Shown in pieces: positions 18,408-25,812 of a DNA stretch of 25,812 nt. Position 1 is the first letter of the stretch, and each line of letters opens with the position of its first letter. This DNA comes from Lingula anatina (lineage: Eukaryota; Brachiopoda; Lingulata; Lingulida; Lingulidae): assembly GCF_001039355.2 (NCBI RefSeq), contig NW_019773639.1, forward strand, positions 32,550-58,361, in the 5' to 3' direction. The position numbers and the translations under genes are program-made. The notes beneath the pieces were generated by a model. It worked only from the letters and a program-made list of their open reading frames with translations. It made no database searches and had not been told where the DNA came from.

Positions 18408-19706
18408 TGCCTTGTTTTTAAATACTTTTAGCTATATGGTAACATCCTGGATTTTCGCAAAATGACCAAAGATGCTCACTTGCTACCCAACAAATACATC
18501 CTCGACATTTAATAACATATTTTAGTTTTAAAGGTATGCCAAGGTAAAAAAGCATTATTTTAAGGAACGAGTATCGCGTGAGATATGCGAATAGAGTAAT
18601 AAGAAGTCGGGTTTGACAGTAGCAATTATCCTACTGTCTTGTGTGAAGCACTGTTGCATTACGTAATGAGTGGTGATATCTTTGGGTAGTACTCTTTGGA
18701 CTGGTCCAAGTAATACTCTGGGCGAGCATGGTTTAGTCAAAAACGTCTCCATATTTCGGCAACGCCTGCATAGTAATTACTGAAATTTTGCATACAAGTA
18801 GCAGATTATATGGCGCATAAATTGAGAAAAGCAGTGTGTTACAGCATTGGTGCTCTGTGCCATAAAGGCGCAAAACAGATAGACATTGCTTATGTAAGAA
18901 TTACCTTGAATTGATTGCTAAAAGGAAATTAAACAATACAGACCCTTGTTTTCATTTATATATTGGAAAAACAAATTCCACATTAAATGTGAAGTCTGTA
19001 TTTACATGTACCATAGGGGTTATGAGGATATAGAATAAGACTAAAATCAACTTCATTTGATAATCGGTAGGGCCTACTTAATCTCCATGGCAATATATGA
19101 CCCTCATGCTATTGATATTAAAGAGTATTTCCTAGTCAATGATAAATATGCGGGCGTTATGTAACATACAAAAAATCAAGAATCTGTTAATGTTGATTAA
19201 ATTTTCGTTGACGGCTTAAAGATGGACATGTACCGTATGCTGTGGAATTGAATACGCTTTCAAAGTTTCTTCTGTTTCACATGTAGGCCTACTGTGATGT
19301 CTTATCAAATTAAGAACGTTTTTCCTATCTCATATCATTGTTTCCCTATATAGTGCCCCATTACAACCCTTGTTTTCAGCTGTACTGTATCAGTGGTCTG
19401 GGTAAGTCTCACCATATGGAGAGAGTAGACTAATAACAAGACGATCACATATTTCCAAAATATGCACAATAAACCAATGACAAATAAAACTGTAATTAGA
19501 AAAATTGAACACCGCCATATCTTTGCTGCTACGACGACTTTGAGTTAACTCTTACCCGGATTTCTTTTGCTCTTTCCAAAATATCATCATCTCCAGTTGT
19601 AGTTTTACCCTGAACAAAATATAAAATAATCAAGGAGCAAACGAAGTTTCCAATCACGTGCATCTTTCGGGTCTTCTTCAGCTACGTTGCCTAAAACCCT
19701 GTTGAA
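18408..19706. repeat. Second segmental tandem duplication, copy D
   Basis: Partner of 16127-18118. It lacks the 790-base block of copy C and has its own small indels, for example about 50 bases near 18440-18500. The homology ends at ctaaaaccctgttg, about 19703. Confidence 0.9.
19556..19609 (-). CDS. 54-nt phase 0-0 exon, copy D
   Basis: The minus-strand exon lies between acceptor ttatattttgttcag and donor CGG|GTAAGAG and encodes GKTTTGDDDILERAKEIR. Compared with copy C: Arg to Lys at position 2, Gln to Arg and Glu to Ala at 13-14. Length, phase and donor are conserved although the acceptor region differs by a 6-base indel. This is the more canonical of the two acceptors. The pair could be used alternatively or both be included. 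Confidence 0.5.
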
Positions 19707-20089
19707 AGTAAGTATTATATAAGTGGCGCGTGGGGTTACATCAAAGGAAATCAAGACATTCGGCGAGGGTCCAAAGGTCCTTTTCACCAATTATCTTGTT
19801 GCCGTTTTGCGCTATCTGGAAGCACTTGTATTTTGTACTGTAGACCATGCACGTTTGTTCTGTATACAATGTGAGCTTGACCTACTAAGCAAAAGGCAAA
19901 AAGCTTTTTTTTCAAAGGTCTCCCGATGGTACATGTAGACATGTACCTACATATTAAATCAAAGAAAGCAACGGAGAACAGAATTGCAACGGTAGAGAAA
20001 AACAGCCGGGTGCATAGGGAGCTGCACACTAAGGGCTCGTTCCCATTGAAACTATCGGTCTACGTAAATTGGTCCAACTCCGCGGACAC
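19707..20089. other. Non-coding interval, nothing recognised
   Basis: Overlapping frames on both strands (19723-19938 plus, 19784-20029 minus) have no splice, start-context or family support. I see no element ends. Confidence 0.4.
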
Positions 20090-20600
20090 ACGTTAGTTAC
20101 CATATAGGCTACACATTGTGTGGGTGGTAAGGGTGTGGAAAACACCAAAAAACAAACTTAATTTGATAGTGGAAATTTATCTTTCCAGTTGCCATTAATT
20201 GAACCCCCGTATGCTAGTATTCCTGTGGCACATGGCACTTGGAATTTCCCAAAATGCCCAAGAACACTTCCTAGTTATTCACTACATACATATCATGTGG
20301 GTAACAAAGATTTGGAAAAATCTCAGAAACAGACTTAACTTGATAGTGGACAACGTATCTTTCTAGCTGGCACTAGTTGTGCATTAATATTCCTATGGCT
20401 GTTTCTATGACATACATGTATGACGGCCTACTTGGATTTTTTCAAAAAGTCCAAGGGAACTTGTTTGCTGACATATATGCATAATATGGGTAATAAGGAT
20501 GTGTAAAACTGAGAAAATACTTTATTTGATAAAAATCAACATAGGTATGTATATATTTCTATAAAATTTCAGAAATTAGTGGCCATTTGGGATTTTTTTA
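20090..20600. repeat. Degenerate tandem repeat, about 175-190-bp unit, roughly three copies
   Basis: The anchor acttaa(t/c)ttgatagtgga recurs at about 20157 and 20333, and in degenerate form (actttatttgataaaaatc) at about 20519. Around it recur (g)tgggt(g/a)(g/a)taa..g.(t)(g/t)tgtg(g)aaaa, tatcttt(c)cag(t)tg and attcct(g/a)tgg. Strongly diverged copies suggest an old satellite-like array. No coding frame. Confidence 0.6.
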
Positions 20601-21036
20601 CCAGACGGTAAATTGTTTCAGAGGGTTTCAGAATTTCTAATTTGATTAAGAATGTCAAAAGGTAACTACATGCCAAATTTGGTGCTTTTATCCGCCGTTT
20701 CAAGATTTTTTTCGTTAAGCCACCCCACTAAGAGTCTTTCGTTGAATGCAATCTGATTAACATAAATTAACATGCCTCCTCCAGACATTGCGTGAATAGA
20801 GAACCTATGTTGGAAACAAGAGGGGACGGAGCAAATCAGCTATCAAATCGTGGTCTGTGGGATGCCTTAAAACGTTTTAACTTAAAAGTGACACAGTGTA
20901 GGATTGTAAAGACACATAAAGTACATATATATTATTTCTTGTTGAACTTATCTGACGGCAATTAACATTGTTATGGCGAGTGTCGGGAAACAAAATTGTT
21001 GAAATAAAGCAATATCAATCAAAAAAAAATATTTCT
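20601..21036. other. Non-coding interval, nothing recognised
   Basis: AT-rich sequence with gccaaatttggtgcttttatccgcc near 20672, which may be part of a dispersed repeat. No gene is supported. Confidence 0.35.
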
Positions 21037-21389
21037 TTGATTTTTTCTTCTAATGAATTTAAACTATCAGTCTACTTTTAGTTGGCCTCATGTAATAGAC
21101 AAATATATAAACAAAAATATGTATTTCCCGAAATGGTTGCGTCCAGGCTTGAAATCTCTCTCTACACCTTTCTGTAATCCCACCATGTTTTCTCTGTGAG
21201 ATTATTAGAGACTTCGCGAGGCTTTATCCCTATTGGCTGAACCAACCCACGTGAATGGTATTTTGAATATGTATTAGGCACAAGCTCTCCCTAAGACCAC
21301 AAGCTGGGTAATTATTAGGATTAAGCCCGTTACGAGGATAGGATGAAAGGAAACCCCTTGTTTCTACTCCTTCTCTTTATAACTTCTTG
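21037..21389. mobile_element. Inverted second copy of the 7.3-kb MITE
   Basis: The reverse complement of 7261-7640: tataacttcttg at the right end (to 21389) matches the TIR, and the interior matches over about 350 bases (ggttgcgtccaggcttgaaatc; taagaccacaagctgggtaatt). The other terminus is eroded: the 17-bp TIR is not recognisable left of tttgattttttcttct. No target duplication is visible. Confidence 0.85.
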
Positions 21390-21895
21390 CGTGGACGAAT
21401 GACTAGGTTTTAATCTATCCATCTGCCTTAACGGTATCTGCCCAGAAGCTTGAGTTTTTCGATATGTTTTTTTCATAAAATTGAAATCTAAAATGAAATA
21501 GTGATGCGGAGTCTAACAGTCATACCATCGCATTCTTCTCACTACGGGGAAATACAGGGAAAGGGTTCACGGTGTTTAGGCAAGGCATATAATTAAAAGA
21601 TAATTGACATATCAAGATGTAGGAGATGTGACAAATGACAATTACGGAGGTTAGAAGCAGTTAATTGTCGAGTTTATTACGGAATTCGTTAACCCAATTT
21701 CACTGATATGACGGCGAACAAAACTCGTAGGTTTCAGGACTCTACTTCCCTTACGACGTGGAAAAACATTCAAAACACAAAGATATGTATTGTGTTAAAT
21801 GAAGTTTTCTGATTCTTTTAAAACAACACTTACATGCTAGGTGTACCTTGAGACATATATTTGCTGTCAAATTTTATTTCACACAGATACAGTAA
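21390..21895. other. Non-coding interval upstream of the Myb/SANT-like gene
   Basis: No gene or element is recognised. It would contain any promoter of the gene that follows, but I see no TATA box or CpG-rich block. Confidence 0.4.
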
Positions 21896-22756
21896 ATGCA
21901 ATTTGAAGTTAAAATGTGGATGGCAGACACATTACTTCTCATGCGGCGCCTTTATGTTACCGTCACACTAGCGCACCTGTTTTTGTGTCATGTTTTTTTT
22001 TTTTCGTTTCGTCGGCGTTTTCTCCCTTGTTGGAGATGGAAAGTAGCAGAAAATAGATCTGCTAATTTTTCAAATTCGGAAAACGAGATTTTAGTTGATT
22101 TTGTTCATTCATTTAAAGATATTTTGTTTGCCAAATTCTCTTCATTTGTCATTGCTTCGGCCAAGCAGAAAAAGTGGGCAGAAATAACAGACAGGCATGT
22201 TTAATTTTTATTTTCCTTATTTGTAATTTTGAATTCATGATAGTTTTTCTTTGTTAATTCTATGGTAATATCAAAATTTTTTTTTTAAATTTCCATTAAG
22301 TAAAAGTACCTAGCTCAGCTGGTGTTCTTGCTATTTTGATATGCTTCTTTTGTTCCATTCTATTAATTCTATTAATTTTCTTTTAGGGTGAATTCAGTCT
22401 TGAATTTTTACAGAACTGAGAAAGATATCAAAAGGAAATGGCAGGATCTTGCTAGTGCATGTAAGAAAAGAGAGGCTGCACGGAGGTCTGAAATGACAAA
22501 GACTGGGGGGGGGGTTAGTGTTCCAACCCATTTGATGAGAAGGTATGATAAAGTATTAAATTAAAACATTTTAATGTGTTGAACATTTTAATTAATGCGT
22601 TCTTAAACATGTGTTGAAATTGTATTATTATCAATTTAAAGTAAATATTGCATGTAAAGTTGAGAATTGTATTTTTATATACAGTATATCCAGTTAATAT
22701 TTATGTATTTTTTTCGCAGCGAGTTACAACAGGTCGGAGGCAGTTGTAAATGTACA
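21896..22756 (+). CDS. Myb/SANT-like DNA-binding protein (NAIF1/Harbinger-companion type), partial
   Basis: Exon 1 (to 22194) encodes ENRSANFSNSENEILVDFV and KDILFAKFSSF, then KQKKWAEITD. Exon 2 (22387-22542) continues RVNSVLNFYRTEKDIKRKWQ, DLASACKKRE and EMTKTGGG. The spaced Trp residues and the KxKWxDLxxxxKKR and TGGG motifs are typical of the Myb/SANT-like domain of NAIF1, MSANTD proteins and the DNA-binding companion of PIF/Harbinger transposons. The first intron has a predicted GC donor (AG|GCATGT, 22195) and a tttcttttag acceptor. Joining it restores AGG GTG AAT and the domain. A third exon may be 22720-22756 (acceptor ttttttcgcag). The true start is uncertain: ATG at 22035 (MESSRK) is in a different frame and stops, and the in-frame ATG at 21896 adds an odd hydrophobic N-terminus. 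The gene may be a frameshifted or truncated copy, since the palindrome begins about 300 bases downstream. Confidence 0.65.
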
Positions 22757-22960
22757 GTATGTGCACATTTATAACAGTTTGTTACTTACAAACCTTCGAG
22801 AATACCCACTTACGAGAACCATGGGACTTACGTGAAAGGTTACAAGTATATGTAAGTAACATGTACACCCTTTCTAGAATACGGCATCACAAACGAATAT
22901 ATTTTGAGACAGTCAGTATTAGGATAATATGCACTTGTGTTCATTTTAATGAATTAGACC

Positions 22961-23746
22961 TCTACGGAGCTTTGTTAGTATCATATTAACTTTTTTCTAT
23001 TTTCATTTAAGTTTTACTTTATGGAATTTTCACCGCGGTGAAAATTATTTCTACCGCGGTGGTAATTCCTGGCCATCTCGGCCCGGGTGATGAATTGGTA
23101 ATGAGAACCTTACATTTGCCAGATTCCGTCACGGTGCATGCTATTGTTACATACACACAAGGTTGGTGGATCTGTTCGTGGGGCCACTGCCGTTAACTTA
23201 AGTTTCCCATCTATATTTACCACCTATATATATATATATATATAATTAAAGTCCCGCTTCCAGTTTTATGCAAAGGGAATCCCATTGTTATTACTAAATA
23301 CTTAACGTTATTTTTGGACAATGTATTTTTAAATATTTTTTGTGATGTGCTTCTTAGATCTTATCTTAATAGATGTAATCTCGGTTTCTTCGGAAAGGTT
23401 TCTTTCTACCAATATTCCCAATAATACGCAAGTTATTATAAAGGGAAAAGCCACGTACAACATTGCAGCATTTCGGTGATTTTTAATGTATTCGAATACT
23501 GCCCGCTTCCTCCAGATTCCTGGGATGATTGGCACATAGACGGTTAAACCGCGTGCATGTGCATGTGCTTGTTTTTATCAACGTCCTTTCCAGACATCTG
23601 GTAAATGTTGGAATCGTATAACCTACATTTATGCATTACCCGGGCCGAGATGGCCAGGAATTACCACCGCGGTGAAAATTCCATAACATAAAACTTAAAT
23701 GAAAATAAAAAAAAAAGTTAATATGATACTAACAAAGCTCCGTAGA
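22961..23746. mobile_element. Long-TIR foldback element, left copy (786 bp)
   Basis: TIRs of about 130 bases face each other: tctacggagctttgttagta from 22961 and its complement ending at 23746. The inner TIR part carries the palindromic decamer CACCGCGGTG in a spaced array (caccgcggtgaaaattatttctaccgcggtgg), followed by cctggccatctcggcccggg. The interior has a TA microsatellite (about 23224-23244) and a minus-strand 68-codon frame (23535-23329), without ATG, with one hydrophobic span (MLYVAFPFIITCVLLGILV). No transposase is seen. Target duplication is not clear. A second copy lies in the right arm of the palindrome. Confidence 0.75.
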
Positions 23747-24253
23747 CCTCGGCATTATAGTTATACTTTATACACTTAATCGACGACAGAGCGTCCTGGA
23801 AGCGTCTCCTGGTTACAAGCAGGTAACCCCCACGTCCCTCTGGTGGGAACAGGAAATACTACCCCGCACACTGTGTTGGCACAGGTCCAATCTGGCCTCT
23901 GTGCCGCTGCAGGAGACATTTTGTATCCAAACAGGCCCCTCGCCCGCCCCATAGTGGGCACCAACATGGACAGTTGGGCTAGAATGAGGGAGGTTGAGCT
24001 GCTTGCAAACTACCCTGGCGGCATTGACATTAAAGCTATTATCGCACACGGTGCCCCATTGGCCATCCACTAAGATTTCAACACGCCCCCGGTTTGGCGT
24101 TCTTCCATTTACCAAACGGAGACGCTTTAATTGTTTGGAATATCAGGCCTACCCAACTACCAGACTCGGCACCTAAGGATCCTGAATTAACCGGTATATC
24201 GGACCACGCTACCCGTTTTCAAGGTGTGTGTCAGATCGCATTTCGGAGTATCA
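23053..24253. repeat. Giant palindrome, left arm (1201 bp)
   Basis: Every position p pairs with 48823 minus p in the right arm. Four separate open frames map onto their partners with exactly this offset, which means no net indel over 1.2 kb. Bases I compared by eye (23092-23222, 24180-24253, the SRCR frame) are identical except g/a at 24208 versus 24615. The inner end is sharp at tcggagtatca (24253). Confidence 0.95.
23813..24124 (-). CDS. SRCR-domain exon, left arm
   Basis: The exon encodes one complete scavenger receptor cysteine-rich domain, an extracellular protein- and microbe-binding fold. It reads RLRLVNGRTPNRGRVEI, then QWGTVCDNSFN, VVCKQLNLP, VGAHYGAGEGPVWIQNVSC, RLDLCQH, SCSHQRDVGVTC and a stop after Leu. 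Six cysteines fit a group A-like pattern. The GQWGTVCD, GxGPVW and DVGVTC hallmarks are present. The frame has an in-frame stop about 7 codons upstream of the domain and no ATG, so it is probably an internal exon of a multidomain SRCR gene (possible acceptor aattaaag at its 5' end) or an isolated gene piece. No signal peptide or further SRCR domain is visible. The other arm encodes an identical domain. Confidence 0.85.
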   Translation of the reverse strand, partial: RLRLVNGRTPNRGRVEILVDGQWGTVCDNSFNVNAARVVCKQLNLPHSSPTVHVGAHYGAGEGPVWIQNVSCSGTEARLDLCQHSVRGSISCSHQRDVGVTCL

Positions 24254-24569
24254 TACCTGAGAACAAATTTTGCTCATCCACGCTCGGCTGAACAACCTTA
24301 AACTGTACTCTTACTTTAGAGTACTCTATTTTATTGTCTCTATGGGGATATATGGGGACTTTACGACATTCGGTTTGAATGTTTTAACCACTTTTGATAG
24401 GGCTTTTTTGCATTGTATTAGATTAATGTGGTAATCTAAGGTTCATCTAGGTGGCTTTCAAATTTATGCACCCGGTTTTAAAATCATATAGCGATTTTAC
24501 GACAATCGTTTACTATCCAATCAAGGTGACAGCCGAGCATGCCAGGGCTCATCCTGTCGGTGTTCTGGC
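24254..24569. other. Palindrome spacer (316 bp)
   Basis: Unique sequence between the arms, on which the hairpin would fold. It contains two similar short pieces, gactttacgacattcggtt (about 24358) and gattttacgacaatcgttt (about 24492), but no gene or element I can name. Confidence 0.8.
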
Positions 24570-25770
24570 TGATACTCCGAAATGCGATCTGACACACACC
24601 TTGAAAACGGGTAGTGTGGTCCGATATACCGGTTAATTCAGGATCCTTAGGTGCCGAGTCTGGTAGTTGGGTAGGCCTGATATTCCAAACAATTAAAGCG
24701 TCTCCGTTTGGTAAATGGAAGAACGCCAAACCGGGGGCGTGTTGAAATCTTAGTGGATGGCCAATGGGGCACCGTGTGCGATAATAGCTTTAATGTCAAT
24801 GCCGCCAGGGTAGTTTGCAAGCAGCTCAACCTCCCTCATTCTAGCCCAACTGTCCATGTTGGTGCCCACTATGGGGCGGGCGAGGGGCCTGTTTGGATAC
24901 AAAATGTCTCCTGCAGCGGCACAGAGGCCAGATTGGACCTGTGCCAACACAGTGTGCGGGGTAGTATTTCCTGTTCCCACCAGAGGGACGTGGGGGTTAC
25001 CTGCTTGTAACCAGGAGACGCTTCCAGGACGCTCTGTCGTCGATTAAGTGTATAAAGTATAACTATAATGCCGAGGTCTACGGAGCTTTGTTAGTATCAT
25101 ATTAACTTTTTTTTTTATTTTCATTTAAGTTTTATGTTATGGAATTTTCACCGCGGTGGTAATTCCTGGCCATCTCGGCCCGGGTAATGCATAAATGTAG
25201 GTTATACGATTCCAACATTTACCAGATGTCTGGAAAGGACGTTGATAAAAACAAGCACATGCACATGCACGCGGTTTAACCGTCTATGTGCCAATCATCC
25301 CAGGAATCTGGAGGAAGCGGGCAGTATTCGAATACATTAAAAATCACCGAAATGCTGCAATGTTGTACGTGGCTTTTCCCTTTATAATAACTTGCGTATT
25401 ATTGGGAATATTGGTAGAAAGAAACCTTTCCGAAGAAACCGAGATTACATCTATTAAGATAAGATCTAAGAAGCACATCACAAAAAATATTTAAAAATAC
25501 ATTGTCCAAAAATAACGTTAAGTATTTAGTAATAACAATGGGATTCCCTTTGCATAAAACTGGAAGCGGGACTTTAATTATATATATATATATATATAGG
25601 TGGTAAATATAGATGGGAAACTTAAGTTAACGGCAGTGGCCCCACGAACAGATCCACCAACCTTGTGTGTATGTAACAATAGCATGCACCGTGACGGAAT
25701 CTGGCAAATGTAAGGTTCTCATTACCAATTCATCACCCGGGCCGAGATGGCCAGGAATTACCACCGCGGT
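24570..25770. repeat. Giant palindrome, right arm (1201 bp)
   Basis: Reverse complement of 23053-24253. Beyond 25770 the similarity continues less exactly through additional CACCG(C/T)GGTG units up to the window end, so the arm could be longer outside the window. Confidence 0.95.
24699..25010 (+). CDS. SRCR-domain exon, right arm
   Basis: Same product as the left-arm exon, on the plus strand. Its 100-codon frame is identical in protein to the left one, including all six cysteines and the DVGVTC end. The codon before Val is TTG, not a start, so this is not a complete gene. A possible donor lies at CTT|GTAACC right after the last cysteine codon, which would allow splicing to a downstream exon. 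The two exons are divergent: they point away from each other across the 316-bp spacer. Confidence 0.85.
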   Translation, partial: RLRLVNGRTPNRGRVEILVDGQWGTVCDNSFNVNAARVVCKQLNLPHSSPTVHVGAHYGAGEGPVWIQNVSCSGTEARLDLCQHSVRGSISCSHQRDVGVTCL

Positions 25771-25812
25771 GAAAATTATTTTCCACCGTGGTGAAAATTA
25801 ATTCCCACCGCG
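25077..25812. mobile_element. Long-TIR foldback element, right copy (cut by window end)
   Basis: Mirror image of 22961-23746: tctacggagctttgttagta at 25077, the CACCGCGGTGG motif at about 25150, the hydrophobic 68-codon frame at 25288-25494 and the TA microsatellite at 25579-25598. The outer TIR begins at about 25735. Its array (caccgcggtgaaaattattttccaccgtggtgaaaattaattcccaccgcg) has more, slightly different, units than the left copy. Confidence 0.75.

Noticed and set aside
23843-24291. Plus-strand frames opposite the left SRCR exon, and their mirror frames at 24484-24980
   Set aside because: They are shadows of the SRCR coding strand. The SRCR frame has the family hallmarks and these do not.
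3060-25598. Regularly repeated short units considered as CRISPR arrays (TTTA, TA and CACCGCGGTG repeats)
   Set aside because: Units are simple microsatellites or TIR subrepeats without unique spacers, and the sequence is eukaryotic.

Overview
This is a eukaryotic, metazoan-looking window: AT-rich, intron-rich, crowded with decayed transposons, with microsatellites and one 152-base assembly gap (14950-15101). The domains seen (SRCR, Myb/SANT-like, GH32), the Penelope-like, LINE-like and Tc1-like remnants and the frequent taggcctac and tacatgta words suggest a marine invertebrate (mollusc, echinoderm, hemichordate or similar). I cannot fix the phylum from sequence alone.

Region 1-9016 is a tandem segmental duplication (copy A 1-3705, copy B 4981-9016, offset about 5 kb). 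Each copy carries a minus-strand gene with the same layout: a 5' UTR exon downstream of CRE-like TGACGTCA sites, an exon with ATG plus one hydrophobic span, a lysine-rich exon, and a Ser/Arg-rich last exon. Copy A runs off the left edge. Copy B has lost the 5' half of its lysine-rich exon and has a triplicated hydrophobic segment. Copy B also carries a MITE with a clear target-site duplication whose empty site survives in copy A.

Region 9017-13900 is a transposon graveyard: a second MITE with an empty-site partner, foldback hairpins, a Penelope-like 3' fragment on the minus strand whose 5' end is a perfect snap-back, and a decayed LINE. At 14273-14486 is a plus-strand first coding exon of a secreted glycoside hydrolase family 32 enzyme (invertase/fructanase type), rare in animals. 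I could not find its later exons.

Region 15380-19710 seems to belong to an unrecognised minus-strand gene. It has a coiled-coil exon and a 54-nt phase 0-0 exon present twice because of a second tandem duplication (16127-18118 and 18408-19706). A Tc1/mariner-like remnant lies in the first copy. A degenerate tandem repeat of about 180 bp follows at 20090-20600, then a second, inverted copy of the 7.3-kb MITE.

The right end holds a Myb/SANT-like (NAIF1/Harbinger-companion type) gene fragment with a predicted GC-AG intron, then a near-perfect inverted repeat with about 1.2-kb arms (23053-24253 and 24570-25770) and a 316-bp spacer. Each arm has one SRCR-domain exon, so two predicted-identical SRCR exons lie head to head. 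Each arm also holds most of a long-TIR foldback element with CACCGCGGTG motifs, and the visible palindrome boundary falls inside that motif array.
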